A stretch of DNA of 64,000 nucleotides from Ochotona curzoniae (lineage: Eukaryota; Chordata; Mammalia; Lagomorpha; Ochotonidae). The position numbers and the translations under genes were made by a program. Below the pieces are notes generated by a model. The model worked only from the letters and a program-made list of their open reading frames with translations. It was not told the DNA's origin and did not search any database. Within the stretch, counting starts at the first letter, position 1. Every line of letters starts with the position of its first letter. Where the stretch lies: the NCBI RefSeq assembly GCF_017591425.1, contig NW_024465746.1:124001-188000 (forward strand), read 5' to 3'. Positions 10,540-22,811 of the stretch are shown piece after piece.

Positions 10540-11730
10540 AAAGGGAGGGAATGTGGTAAGCCTCGGGAGGAAAATGGTTTGAAACTTCTACCTTATATTG
10601 GCACTTATGTTTAGGAAAAGAAAATAGTCTGAAAAGATAAAAAACGTTTCTTGTGAAGGCCCTCCATTCATAGGAGGGCTGAGCCACTCTGCTCCTTTGC
10701 ACTGTCCTTTAAGAACAGAACAGAAAGCAACTGAGTCAGCACTAGGGGAAGGTGATGGGAATCGGTGTGATTGATTATAAGATTCAGTAAGAATCTATGA
10801 TAATATGCCATTATAAGCTTTCTTTTAAATTTTGAGTGTTTGATTTTTAAAGGAGTATTAGTTTAAGTTTCGTGGAAACTGACTTTGGATATGAGTAAGC
10901 CACCTGTCACTATGTAAGCGCATGTGCTGCCAGCTATGGAGTTCCAGGCTTCAGCCGGGTCACTGCTGGTTTGAGCGAGCAATAGCTTGCTGGGAATGTT
11001 TGCTTTGAAGTAAAATAATTGCAGTGTTTTTTTAGAATTATTTTTGTAATTATTCTTTTAACCATGAAGTAAAAATGAAACAACTGGATGTTTGTGCAAG
11101 AGCTGTGGTTTCTGTATAAATAAAGAAGGCAACTTTTCTGAGTTGTCCATTATGAGCGTCATGCTGTAGTGGTCCACGTCTCTTCTTGTCTTACTCCTCA
11201 CTGATTCACGCACCCTTCCTGAGCTCCGAACTCGCCTGGAGCTGGACTCCAACAAGAACGCCATCCTCAAGGGAAACCAATGGTTTCTGATGTCCAAAGC
11301 AGCAAGAAACACTCCAAGTCTGGAAGGTCAAACTAAGGCCATCACTGTACAAGAGGAAGCTGCGACGGTCTGCTCACAACTCTGAACAGCTGGAATAAAC
11401 ACAGAGTATCTGTAGAGATCTCTGGGACCTGTATGGAATCCAAGGAGAAATGGCAAGGGGAGAATACATGGGCTCAAAATGGGAGACAGGTTATGGCCGA
11501 GCAAACAGATGCTGCAGAATCCAGCAAGATAAGGAGAGAGGCAGGTGTTTATCTCAGCGGATGCCTATATCTGGTACAGGAGTGCTGGCTTCATGTGCTG
11601 GTCCTACACCGGATACCAGGCTCTTGTTTCTGTGTGTCCCAGGAGATACGAGGTGGATGGCACAAGGAATTAAGTCCCTACCACTCAAGCCCAGCCATTG
11701 TAGGAATTTGCAGAGTAAAAGTGAGTGGAA
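10540..11730. other. No gene recognised
   Basis: Unique sequence of about 1.2 kb. Open frames at 11433-11755 (about 100 codons) overlap the following SINE or have no recognisable content. Confidence 0.45.
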
Positions 11731-12052
11731 GGGGCCCAGTAGAGTAGCCTGGTGACTAAAGTCCTTGCCTTGCATCTGCCAGGATCTCATATGGGCACTG
11801 GGTCTAATCCCAGCTGCCCCACTTACCCAGATCCTTGCCTGTGGCGTGGGAGAGCAGTCAAAGATGGTCCAAAGCTTTGGAACCCTGCACCCACACGAGA
11901 GACCCAGAAGAAGTTCCAAGCTCCTGGCTTTGGAATCGGCTCAACTGGCACTTGCTGGGGAGTGAAACAGCAGATGGAAGATCTTTCTTTCTGTCTCTCC
12001 TTCTCTCTGTACATCTGCCTGTCTAATAAAAATAAATAAATCTTCTAAAAAA
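11731..12052 (+). mobile_element. C-type SINE
   Basis: Plus-strand copy. The head GGGGCCCAGTAGAGTAGCC leads to GGATCTCATATGGGCAC, then the CTGTCTCTCCTTCTCTCTGT stretch and an AATAAAAATAAATAAATCTT tail. It is moderately diverged. Confidence 0.93.
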
Positions 12053-13249
12053 TGTATGGAATGGAAGATCCACTTGTGCTCGACTTCAAAGAAAATGAAG
12101 TGCAGACACCATCATCAGGATGGGAATTTGGGGAGGGAGGCACATCTGGAATCAGGTAAAGAAGCATTCCTTGTCCATGTGGCCCTACTCCCCCAAACTG
12201 CCAAAGCAGGATCCTGCCAATGACCTCATTCTCAAGGTCAGTGGTTACCACGCACACACCCCCCAGAAAGCGAGTAGACTTGTTTCTATTGCATGTGTTA
12301 TTGGAAGGTCGCTTTGGAGCCTGCTGATCCCAACCACTCTGAACAGAGCCAGTTCTGCCCAGATGCTGCTTGCAAGCTGGATGCCGTGGTCTCATCAGCT
12401 CCCTGTCTGAGTGCAAGAGGAGCATCTACTGGGGCATCCTCCACCTGCCAGCGGTCCATGCCGTGGACGGTGTGGCTGTGAGACTGGGATGCCGATACAC
12501 GGCACCTTAGGCTGGGTAGGGTCAAGGCTGTGTGGCTGTGAGGTCAGAGGGAAGGAGATGGGCTCCCAGGCTATAAAATGAGATTGTTTTGGTCACCAGA
12601 CACATCACACAGCGACCTCAATTCAGCACAGTCATAATTGTTATGATCTTGCAGACAAATGTGTGAGTCGCACAATATGTCAAAGGCTTATTATGTTCAA
12701 AATAGTCACAGACAAATAATAATTCTAAGAAGTTGTTTTGTTTTCACTAAATCCTCTGAATCCAATCACATTCTAGTTATGTGTTTATCCTAAAACTCCC
12801 TGCTATTACCTGTAACTGGAGATAGGTTTGAACTGACCATTAACGAATGTTATAATTAGAACTGTAGAGTACGCTGGAAAGAGCTTCATTTCTTCATTTG
12901 TTTTGGGTAGCTACTGTGGTGACACTAACATGCATCCCAAGAAACTCTAACTGATGAGGACTAAAGCGAAATTACATTTTTCTGAATGTAGAAGTTTTAG
13001 TTACTTCCTAACATCAACAAAAATGGAAGTCTCTTGTGAAAAAGCTTGAGAGCAATTCTTGCCACAAGCATGGTGAGCTACGCATCTCTTAGGAGTGTTT
13101 GACACCAAAGTCACAGTCATGGCCTAGCCCTCCTACAGGGCAGGCTTAATACTGTAGGATGGCTTCCTTCTGAAGTCACCACAATCAGTGTAAAACACGG
13201 ACACCCCAGTTCAGAACTGTGCAAGCGTCTCATGGCTGCCTTAAGTAAC
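12053..13249. other. No gene recognised
   Basis: Unique sequence. Overlapping frames of 95-126 codons at 12045-12525 lie on both strands and lack recognisable domains. Confidence 0.45.
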
Positions 13250-13512
13250 AACGTGGGGCAGCCATTGGGTGTGGCAGCCAAGACGTTGCTGGGGACACCA
13301 TGTCCCCTGTCAGAGTGCCAGGACCGAGTCCCTGCACTGCTCCTGATTCCGGCTTCCAGCTAATGCGCACTCTGGGATCCGTGCCACTCACATGGGAGCC
13401 TGGAGAGAGTTTCAGCTTCTGGCTTTGGCCTCGCTTACGCTGGAAATGGTAGACATTTGGGAAGAGAAACAGTGGGTATGAGAATTCTCTCTGCCTCTGC
13501 CTTTCTAAAATA
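13250..13512 (+). mobile_element. Old C-type SINE
   Basis: A diverged plus-strand copy. The order is preserved: a GGGATCCGTGCC segment, CACATGGGAGCCTGGAG, GCTTCTGGCTTTGGCC, and CTCTCTGCCTCTGCCTTTCT at the 3' side. It lacks most diagnostic head bases. Confidence 0.65.
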
Positions 13513-13517
13513 TTTTT

Positions 13518-13617
13518 TAAAAAATTATTTTATTTTATTATTTTATGACACAGTTCCATAGGTTGTGGGATTTTCTTTTCTACCTCCCCAAGTCCCTTCC
13601 CCTCTGATTTCATATAT
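13518..13617 (-). mobile_element. L1 3' UTR copy C, 3' end part
   Basis: This matches the start of the L1 at 22140: an A/T-rich tail, then TATGACACAGTTCCATAGG, then a C/T-rich block with CCCCTCTGATTTC. It resumes at 15797 on the other side of element X, so the two pieces are one element split by an insertion. Confidence 0.75.
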
Positions 13618-15794
13618 ATATAATAATTTATATATAATTATATATATAATATAATTATAATTATATATAATATTTATTTATTTATTTATTTATTTATTAC
13701 ATGGTTGATCAGGATGGGAAGGATCAAGGTTTAGGGAAAATTTGGGTGAATCTGTTACTTCCAAATTTTCCCTTTCTTGTTGTTCCTGGGGGAAGTGGAG
13801 AGACAAAGGGGGAAGCCACTCACAACTTTCCACACCTCCCAGTACCCAGGGATGAGAAACCGCCATCTCAATTAACCCAGAGTCTCACTGTGTACATATT
13901 CCGAGGGTTCTGTCCAAGTGGTTTGGATAATTCTGAAATGCTGCAGATTTCACTGAGCCGAGGATGACGTCATCCTCCCAATGTCCATTGGCTCCATTCA
14001 CCAAGTTTATTTGCTGTCTTTATTTGCTTGGGGTTGTTGTCCAGTTAGTCCTGTTCTGCTACAGCACCAATGTGCTGCCTTAATCTCATTTTACATCAGG
14101 ATCTGTATATACTGCTCCACCTCTTTCATTAAGTAGAGCATGTTTTTACAGGTGAGTCCAAGAAGCTGGGCCAAGTGTCTGAAGCATCGCTGGATCCCCC
14201 AGCCATGGGATTCAAGAACCTGACACCCACCTATTATGCCTGCCCTGAGACCCAGACCAGGAGACCCATGCCCTGTCAGATTCCCCACCCCGGGGTTCAT
14301 AAAACCAATATTCACCTAGAAGGTAGGCCCCAGGATCTGGGCCAAGCGACCCACACCCCACAAGTTCCCCTTTTTCCCAGGGCTCAGGAACCCAACCTCC
14401 ACCACACATGTGGACCCTATGACCTGTGCCAATCTACCCAACCCATCAGACTCCCTGTCCCTGGGATTCATGTACCTGGCCCCCATTTGGCCCAGGCTGG
14501 CATGACTCGCCTCACCTTATTGTGCTGCCTGGCCTAGTCTAGTCTGCCCCCTGTTCCAGCTCCTGCTGGTGGGTGCTGCAGCCTATCCTGACCCAGTCTA
14601 ATTGCTGTCCTGGTCCTAATGTGAACTGGCTGGTCTTGCGGCTCGATCTGGCTCCTCCTGCCCCCTACACGGGTTCTCAGATCTGCTAATGGGTGTTTTG
14701 TGCTGGTCCAGACTGGTCCATCTCCAGACCTGATCCACATGGACACTGGTGGGCACTGTAACCTGGCAGGGTCTGGGCTGCTTCTTGCACTCTCCTGCAG
14801 GGTATATGTCCTAATGAAGGAGTTTTCCAAGCGCCTCCATCGAGTCTCCTCCCAATGGCAGTTCTTGTGCACACCAGTGGGCTGTTGGCCCAGGCTAACT
14901 TTGTCCACCTCCTGTCCTGATGAGAACAGTGGCCTTGCCCAACTGGCCACAACTATTGTGGTTCTTGTTGTTGGTTGTTGTAGCCCAGTGTTACCTGGTA
15001 CACACTCAGAACACAGCTTTCACATAGTTCAGCGGGAGTCAAGACCTGGTCTGGACAGTTCTACACCCAAAATGGCTCTCATGAGAACCAGTGGGGGCGG
15101 GAGTCAACCCCAATCTGTCGCTCTATTGCTCCAGTGCACATGCTTGCCGGTGCAGTCAGTAGCCACGTATACTCACGCCTGCTGCACCCAATCCTACTCT
15201 CACCAGTGGGAACACCAACCCATTTGGGGTGCCCGTTAACTCCCCAGTAGGCCAGACACCATCCTCAGTTCCAAGAGGAGCCAGCAGAGATTGCAGTTCC
15301 ACCAGGGCAAGCCTACATTGCCCCGCAGCTTCTGCTAACAGACCAACTTCTCTTACTCTTGTTCTCACCCCCAAACCACTCTGGTGTGGGTCCCCTCCAT
15401 ATATAAGATGTCGTGGACTTATCAATGAAGTCCCTCAGCTGAGATTACTAACTTGGGCATAAAAAAACAAAGGTCCTCTCCCACTGTCACCTGTGCGATC
15501 CCATCATCCAAAATTAAACCATGACACTCTAACCATGAGGGTGCGCCCCCAGGCAGCCCAAGGGGCTTCGCCCTGCACCTTTGGTGCCCAGTCCTCCCAG
15601 CTACAGGCACCCCTGCGGGTCAAAAAACCTGGCCTCCAGGATGGAGTGGTCCTGGAGTCCTGCCGAACCTCACTCCCCCAAGAGAGCCAGTGCACTCAGC
15701 TGTTTATATCTTTTGCCAGGGTCAAAAAGTCTCCAAGCTGGGGGTTTTGAAGGCCTGCTGCGGGAGCCTCTCCCCGAGGGCAGCACATGGCCCA
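13618..15794 (-). mobile_element. Element X copy 1, inserted in an L1 3' UTR
   Basis: About 2.18 kb. At its left (minus-strand 3') end is an A/T-rich simple tail with (ATTT)n, up to 13699. The 3' segment follows (CATGGTTGATCAGG near 13700; TCAAGTGGTTTGGATAATTC region near 13915). The GC-rich body of degenerate repeats then runs to the right edge. The flanks GATTTCATATATA (13606-13618) and GATTTCCCATATAT (15795-15808) look like a target duplication, and the L1 3' UTR is continuous across it. The minus-strand 5' end carries a TATAAAC-like motif near 15705. No shared reading frame is seen. Identity unknown. Confidence 0.7.
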
Positions 15795-15796
15795 GA

Positions 15797-16160
15797 TTTC
15801 CCATATATTATTACAATAGTATAGTCCTTCATAAAGAGGCATAAGTCCATCATTCTGCTATATAAGTGTGGCTTGACATTGTTCATATGGACAATGACAG
15901 AGAGTTCAGCATCCTATTGTCAAGACATTTTTCACAGTTTCATTGGGAGTCCATGTTTGCTTTGAAAGTAGAGATGTATAATATGTTGTTTTCTTCACAT
16001 CTGGATATGATTGTTTATTTCACACTTACTATACATTCCCTTCAATGAAAAGCCATAAAACAAAATCAACAACAGGAATAAAAATAGAAAATGTACAACA
16101 ACATGAAGTTAAGTAACATGCTAATGAACAACCACTTTGTTGCTGAAGAAATGAAGATCT
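15797..16160 (-). mobile_element. L1 3' UTR copy C, remaining part
   Basis: This resumes the 3' UTR broken at 13617 and runs parallel to 22255-22680 of copy B. Shared landmarks are ATAGTATAGTCCTTCATA, GACAATGACAGAGAG, TTTCATTGGGAGTCC and ACAACATGAAGTTAA. ORF sequences are not reached, so this may be either ordinary L1 or HAL1-like. Confidence 0.75.
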
Positions 16161-16378
16161 GTTTAACTTTCTCTCCAATCACCTTAAACCAGAGGACAGA
16201 GCTCAATCTACGGTGTGAATTGTTCCTGTGATAGTCTACACTCAAATCTGCTTGTAGCATGTGGCATATTCAGATCAGGCTCGGGTGTGATGGATTCATT
16301 GAGCTGAATGCTTGAGCTGCTTTGTGGGGTTGGTGTGCCTGTAAGATGGTTGCTGAGCGATTCTTCCTTGCATGTCTG

Positions 16379-16511
16379 TCATCCCTCAACAGCACTGCTG
16401 CAACAGCTGGGCGAGCTTGGGGTCATCCCTCAACAGCACTGCTGCAACAGCTGGGCGAGCTTGGGGTCATCCCTCAACAGCACTGCTGTCAACAGCTGGG
16501 CGAGCTTGGGG
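16379..16511 (+). repeat. Minisatellite, 3 units of 44/44/45 bp
   Basis: Three tandem units start TCATCCCTCAACAGC and end GGGCGAGCTTGGGG. Units 1 and 2 are identical, and unit 3 has one extra T (CTGCTGTCAACAG). The near identity suggests recent duplication. Confidence 0.95.
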
Positions 16512-16955
16512 TCATGGTAAGAGACCTTAGGGAAGTAGTTGGAGGCAAGCCTTCCTTGTCAGCACATTGATTGTTCCCTGAGAGGCTGCCTACCAATCAG
16601 CTAAGTGAATCTGGAAAAATGCAACCAACTTTCCTCGTTTGGAAAATAAGGCTTTTGGCAGAGGGATCTGCTGGAGTGACGTTCAGTATTCACATTATAT
16701 TGAAGAGATCGTGGTGATTTTAGGAGAACAGTACCTTCAGTCTTAGTAAATAGTTCCTGGAAAGAACAAAATCCAATACATTTTCCCTTCAGTTTTGGCT
16801 CTTGAACAACCAATTCTCTTATTCTTTCAACCTCAAAAAAATTCAAATAAAAATAAAAGCAGTCTTTTCAGAATACATTTATATTTAGGTAAAGTAGTAT
16901 TTACTAAGATTAGACTACAATAATCTTTAATTCCAACACATTTACTGGCATCAAG

Positions 16956-16957
<2 letters not shown>

Positions 16958-16986
<29 letters not shown>

Positions 16987-16990
16987 TTTT
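16958..16990. repeat. (AT)n microsatellite
   Basis: An alternating AT run with one G interruption is followed by a T-run. Confidence 0.9.
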
Positions 16991-16999
16991 TTCCTCCAA

Positions 17000-17272
17000 G
17001 ATTACACAGAGAGAGAGATTGTCCATCCTCTGACTTACTTCCCGGATGGCCTCAACAGGCAGGTTGAGTCAGGCTGAAACCTGGAGCCAGAAGCATCATC
17101 TAGGTCCCCTAAGCGGATGGCAGGGAATCAAGTACCTGGCAATCTTCTGCTGCCTTTTCAGGCCATTAGCAAGGAATTGGATGGGAAGTAGAGCAGTCAG
17201 GACACAAACCAATGATCTCATGGGATGCTGGCAGCACAGACAGTGACGTTACTTGCTACGCCACAACACAAA
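17000..17272 (-). mobile_element. Old C-type SINE
   Basis: Diverged minus-strand copy: ACACAGAGAGAGAGATTG near the tail, GGATGGGAAGTAGAGC and CATGGGATGCTGGC in the middle, and a head ending CTACGCCACAACAC. Confidence 0.75.
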
Positions 17273-18185
17273 CTTCTGTGCATACTTTTAAAATAGCTTC
17301 TTCTATATGGGCAGCCAGCTGCTCTTCTGTATTTTCCTCTCAGTTCTCACAGGTCCTCCTTTGGCCATCTCAGAACGTTCCACTGGATTTACTGGTCTGG
17401 ATTGTCTTTGGCTGAGCCTAATGCTGATCCAGTTGCCCCAGGTACATCACTTGCTATCATTCTAGCATCAGGCTTCGTGGCTATCAAATCAGCTGCTGCA
17501 GTGATCATTTAGGAATAAGTTCCCCTCTTTGATTGCCGTCTCAAATCCTAAATCCCAATGTAAGGATCAGAACTGTTTGAATATGATTTGGTACCCAAGT
17601 CACATAGGAATTTAGAGATTCAAGTTTGTGTTAATGACACTAAGGAGACACCTAATTCACTGACAGCATTTAGAAGTGGTGACTCTGGGAAGTGATCAGT
17701 TTAAGTCATCAGAGTGGAGCTTCTGCAATTTAGTCCTGGTGGCTTCACAGGGACAGACCCAGGCAGATTTTTGAGCTCCCTGTCTGTTGTCATGTGATGC
17801 CACGAGCTGATGCAGGACTCTGCCAGCTGGAAGGCTGCAGTCAGATGGGTTTCTGGGCCTTGAACCTCCTGAACAGTGGGTCAAAATAAACTGATTTCTC
17901 TGTAATGTTAGAATACTGCAATTGTTTTTCTTTGGCTGGTGTCAGTTTCTTGCTATGAAGAGATGAACATTATTGTTGAACTTTTGCTAGCCCCCAGAAT
18001 GTGAACTCTTTTCTTGCAGAGAGGGTTGATGGAGAGCCTTACCAGCCCTTCTTGGCGATGCACTTGGGATATGGTGCTGGCCCTGACTGCCTGCTGCCTC
18101 TGCAACACCAAGTCCTGAGCCTGGACAGACCCCAGGATATGGCTGTTTGCTGCTGGGTCAATGGCCAAGCCACAGTTTTGGCTGA
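17273..18185. other. No gene recognised
   Basis: Unique sequence with no repeat or coding signal that I recognise. Confidence 0.45.
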
Positions 18186-18189
18186 AGAA

Positions 18190-18350
18190 GGAAGGCATTT
18201 GAGTCTCAGCTCTGCCACCCCTTGCCCATGGGACCTCAGTGAGTCTTTTAATTTTTTGTGAACTTTGCTTTGCTCCTCTGTAAATGGGGTTCATAATATT
18301 TCATGTTATAAGGCCCAAATGAAATACTGAAATGTTAAGTTCACAGGCTG
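18190..18350 (+). mobile_element. MIR-like ancient SINE
   Basis: Core features of mammalian MIR remain in order: CAGCTCTGCCACC, GGGACCTCAGTGAGTC, CTCCTCTGTAAATGGGG and AAATGAAATACTGAAATG. Highly diverged. Confidence 0.6.
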
Positions 18351-19379
18351 GAGTCTAGGATGTAGAAAGCACTGACAGTGTTAACTCCTGTTACAACCGA
18401 AGCCCTTGCCTCTGTGTTTTTAGGTTCGTCCAGACAAAGCTGAATTTCCCTTCCGTCCCCAGGACAGGTGCAATGGGTAACCAAAGGAAAAAACCATGAC
18501 TGTAAATCTGTCACATTTTCTGTTGATGCAATAGTTTTAGATATTTAAATATTCATGTGTTTGGCAAATGCATTAGGGACAGAGTGATAAATCCGAAACA
18601 TATAGATGGTTATCTGAGACGTTAAAGGGAGACAGATGGTCTTTGGGGCATTGAGGATTGAGCAAGCGCGCATTAATAATTCGGACTGTTACATGTCATT
18701 AAGCTTGAAGCCATTTCTCTTTTGTTTCTCTGTAAGTTGCAACACTAGGTACGCTCTATTGACAAGAGCAAAGTGGAGTGCAGATCAATATGACCAGTTC
18801 TGAAGGGGACTGGAAGTACAGAGCAGGTGCCCCTTTAGAGATCTGATTTTCCTTTTAACGGGAAACAGCTTTACAAATTTGGGCATAGGTCAGCAGATAG
18901 TTTCTAGTTTAAAAAAAAAAAACATTTTCAAACTTGTACAAGTTATTGACTTCTGTAGGGAATGATCTTTGGGAGAGATAACAAAGAAGAAAAGACTTCT
19001 TCCCAGCAGAATTATTTTTCCATTTTTGAAGTTTTTCTGTTCTTGTCTATAGTGATATTATACGTGCATTTTCTTTCTAATTTTCTTCTTGTTAACTCAC
19101 CATTATGTCATTAACACTTGAAACCCACTTTAGTGTTAATAGTATTAATGAGAGATGAAGTCCATTGAGCTCTAGGTCTAGTTGCATCATTGGATAGTTC
19201 ATTGAGTGCTAGCAGGATCATGAGTTCATTGGATAGTAGTTGGGTCTTTTATCATGGCTACGAAGACTTGAGAGGAACATTTAGGAAGGTCTATTTTGAC
19301 TTCATGGTTTATACTCCACGATGGAGCATCCCAGTGATCTGTCATCTGATGAGGGAAGTTCAGGGGAGGAACTAGGTGA
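18351..19379. other. No gene recognised
   Basis: AT-rich unique sequence. A poly(A) run is at 18910-18922. Confidence 0.45.
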
Positions 19380-19690
19380 AGGCCCAGTGCGCTAACCTAG
19401 TGATTAAAATCCTCGCCTTTCACTCACCAGGATCTCATATGGGTACCAGTTCTAATCCTGGTGGTGCAACTTCCCATCCAGTTCCCTGCTTGTGGCCTGG
19501 AAAAGCAGTCGAGGACAGTCCAAAATGTTGGGTCCTTGCACCCATGTGGAAGACCTGGAAGAGGCTCCTAGCTCCTGGCTCCGGATTGGCTCAGCTCTGG
19601 CCGTTGCAACCACTTAGGAAGTGAATCAACGGATGAAAGTTCTTCCTCTCTGTCTCTCCTCCTCTCTGTAAATCTGACTTTTGAAAAAAA
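19380..19690 (+). mobile_element. C-type SINE
   Basis: Plus-strand copy: head GGCCCAGTGCGCTAACC, then GGATCTCATATGGGTACC, body GCTTGTGGCCTGGAAAAGC, and 3' part CTGTAAATCTGACTTTTG. The tail is short. Confidence 0.92.
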
Positions 19691-19834
19691 CATGTGAAAA
19701 AGAAGAAGAACTTGGTGAACTAGGGAGTACAGAGACCCCAGTGGAATCCACCTTTGATTACCCACCCTCTTGTGAGCGCCGTCTGCTGAGGGCAAGCACC
19801 AGTGAACTGAGAACCTCCACTGAGCCCATTTTCT

Positions 19835-20150
19835 TTTAAACGTTTTATTTTTATTGGAAAGAGAGATTTACAGAGAGAAGGAGAAACAGAAAGAAAAATC
19901 TTCCATCTGCTGGTTCACTTCCCAAGTGACTGCAACAGTTGGAGCTGAGCTGATCTAAAGCCAGGAGTTTCTTCCAGGTTTTCCACACAGGTGCAGGGTT
20001 CTAAGGACCTGGATCATCTTCGACTGCTTTCCTAGGCTAGCAGCAGGGAACTGGATGGAAAGTGGAGCAACTGGGACATGAACCAGCTCCCCATGGGCTC
20101 TCAGTGCATGCAAGGTGAGAACGTCAGCCACTAGGCTACTGTGCCAGGTC
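19835..20150 (-). mobile_element. C-type SINE with target duplication
   Basis: Minus-strand copy flanked by CTGAGCCCATTTTCT (19820-19834) and CTGAGCCCACTTTCT (20151-20165), one mismatch in 15. The body is moderately diverged. Confidence 0.92.
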
Positions 20151-20284
20151 CTGAGCCCACTTTCTGAAGACCATGGTTGGATCAATTTGCTGTACTGTCT
20201 TGATAGCATTAGCCGGGCAGCCTACCCTGTGATTCAGGGGCCTTTAGGAGCTAATAAATAGACCACTGAAAGTGCTTGCCGCTC

Positions 20285-20475
20285 ATCAGGCACTACTTCA
20301 GCAGCCTGACGAAGTGTTATATTTAGCGCTCACAGCAACCACATCAGCCAGATGGGTGCATTGCTAGTTCTATTTTACAGACCAGAAGAAAGAAACAAAA
20401 ACTTGCCCAAATGTGAGCAAAAAACAGAGCCAGGATTTGATCCCAGGAAACCTGGATCTGGAGCTTGTTTCTCTC
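20285..20475 (-). mobile_element. MIR-like ancient SINE
   Basis: The minus-strand MIR core is clear: GCTCACAGCAACCACATCAG, TTCTATTTTACAGACCAG, AACTTGCCCAAATG, and CAGAGCCAGGATTTGATCC. MIRs are shared by all mammals and mark old, unselected intergenic or intronic DNA. Confidence 0.8.
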
Positions 20476-20609
20476 AGCTACTCTAAATCATTCTCAAATT
20501 ATGTTATGAAGCATTTATAATTTTCACATCTAATCTTGTCATTATGACTCTTTATCACCTCATTAAGTGCATAACTTACAACAAGAATACAGTGAATTCT
20601 TTTTCAAAA

Positions 20610-20915
20610 AGAATAGAGTGACAGATGGAGCGAGAGAGAGAGAGAGAGACAAAAAGAGGGAGGGAGAGAGAAATCTCCCAAATGCTGATTTACTTTCTAA
20701 ACGGTTACAATGACTGGGGATATTACCGGCCAAAGCTAGGAGCCCAGCACTTCACCCGGGTCACCCACAGGTGATAGGGGTCTAAACACTTGGTTCATCT
20801 TGGTACATTGGCAGAAAGCTAGATCAGGAGTGTAGTAGCCAGGACTCAGAACGGGTGCTCATATGGAATGCTGGTGTTGGAAGTGGCAGTATTACCTACT
20901 ATTCAACAATGCTGG
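20610..20915 (-). mobile_element. Old C-type SINE with GA-rich tail
   Basis: Minus-strand diverged copy. It contains a (GA)n run at 20630-20650, CCAAAGCTAGGAGCC, GGGTCACCCACAGG and a head end CAATGCTGGCCCC. Confidence 0.75.
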
Positions 20916-21784
20916 CCCCAGCAGATATGTATTCGCATATGTATGTATACATACGTATACAGATCTGTGTGTGTGTATACGTTGAATGTGTGTGTGTATA
21001 TATTGAATGAATAAGTTAATTTCCATCTTGGTTACAAGGTACTGCCAAAATTCCATAGTATATGCATAAGTGCATTGACTCAACAAAACCTAGATAGGCG
21101 TGTTTCAGAAGTTGCAAAAATCTTCCCCCTCCTACTTTTTCTACCAGAATTCCGCCAACCCCTCAAAACAGGCTGGGCTCTTCAGTACTTTAGTCTTATT
21201 GGTGTGCCTCTTTGTGTCAGCCTCAGTTGATTGACGTTGGGGAACTGAAGCTATATGGCTTGATTAAAATGGTAAAAAGCTGCCACATTACCCTCTCTCG
21301 GAATCCATGGCTTCTCCCCTGGGTTGAAGCCAAAGAACTTCATGGGGATGTGTAAGAAGTGTGCAGCTGATAGCCTGTGATTCTCCATCTATACCTTCAG
21401 GTTATGCCAGACCCGGGAACTGTCCTAACTCATGCCATCTGCTGCAGAATTGAGCCAGTGTCTCTGGGACCACCCCAAGGGCAGACCCGTGAGCGTCATG
21501 AACACCTTCTGCTTTCTCTTCCACTGGGCTGGAGATGTCACAGTGTTTGATGACGAGGATATCAGGTTCACTCACTATTTTTCTAGTGCTTTTAAAAATC
21601 ACTTGGCTGAATTAGTAGTTGGGAACCAATTTCTGAATTAAAAAAATCAATTAGCTGATAAAGTCCTAATATTTTATTTAGACTTTTACTATCACCAGTG
21701 GAAGAAATAGATCAACTTCCTGATGGCAAAAATCCTGGGACTTTGACAGACAATTTCTAACATTTTAGTTTCTCTCTCTCTCTC
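20916..21784. other. Mostly unique; short TG/TA-rich repeats at left
   Basis: Alternating TATG/TGTG repeats lie at 20930-21005. The rest is unassigned, and a (CT)n run at 21771-21785 adjoins the next SINE. Confidence 0.45.
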
Positions 21785-22117
21785 TTTAAAGATTTAATTT
21801 ATTTTTATTGGAAAGGCAAATCTACAGCGAGAAGGAGAGAGAGAGAGAAAGATCTTCCATCCACTGGTTCACTCCCTAAATGACCGCAAGAGTTGGAGCT
21901 GAGCTGATTCAAAACCAGGAGCCAGGAACTTTTTCCTGGTTTCCCACATGGGTACAAGTTCCCAAGGCTTTGGGCTGTTCTCTACTGATTTCCTGGGCCA
22001 TAAGCAGGGAGCTGGATGGGAAGTGGAACAGCCAGGACACTAACTGGTGCCCATATGGGATCCTGGCTCCTGCAAGGAGAGGATTTAGCCACTAGGCTAT
22101 CTATTGCCTTTGGCCCT
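21785..22117 (-). mobile_element. C-type SINE
   Basis: Minus-strand copy from AAAGATTTAATTTATTTTTATTGG to the head ending TTTGGCCCT. The body shows GCCATAAGCAGGGAGCTGG. Confidence 0.92.
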
Positions 22118-22811
22118 AATGTTTTTCTTTTCTTTTCTTTCTTTCTTTTTTTTTAAAATTTACTTCTTTTTATGATTATTATTTTATGATACAGTTCCAT
22201 AGGCCCTGGGATTTCCTTTATAGCCTCTCCAATTGCCTCTCCCCTTACTGAGTTTCTCTATATCATTACTATAGTATAGTTCTTCATACACAGTCATATG
22301 TCCATCATTGAGGACATGGACAATGGCAGAGAGTCCAGCATCCTATTGTCATGATATATCTAACAGTTTCATTGGGAGTCCATCTTTAGTCTGGAAGTAG
22401 AGATGCATACTACTTTGTATACTCATATCTGGGTATGATAGTCTCCATTACACAGTTACAAATGAAAAGCCACAATACAAAATCAACAATAGGAAGGAAA
22501 ATAGAAATTTACAACACCATAAAGTTAAATAACATGTTATTAGATATGGTCATCTCCATTACACAGTTACTATACATCCCCTTAAACAAGAAGCCACAAA
22601 ACAAAATCAATAACCTGAAGAAAAAAATTAGCAACACAATGAAGTTAAATAACATGCTACCGAATGACTAATGTGTTGGTGAAGAAATGGAAATTGAGAA
22701 CCTTCTTGAATAAATAATGCTACTATATGAAGAATTGAAGAATTTAATGAAAAGAAAGTGTCTTGAGGTGAAACAAATACAAATTTCAAAATCCATGAGA
22801 TATTGTTTTCC

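Larger units (their letters stand above)
16161..16990. other. Unique sequence with minisatellite and AT repeat
   Basis: No gene was recognised. The stretch contains the 44-bp minisatellite listed separately and an (AT)n run at about 16958-16988. Confidence 0.45.

Noticed and set aside
22430..22811. Apparent plus-strand L1 ORF2 piece (AACATGCTACCGAATGAC, GAAGAAATG) that would imply an internal inversion
   Set aside because: The same stretch aligns in the other direction with the L1 3' UTR at 44650-44870 and 57360-57560 (TTGTAAAT, CAGACTAAAGATGG, GATGCTGGACTCT). It is sense 3' UTR, and the resemblance to ORF2 is coincidental.
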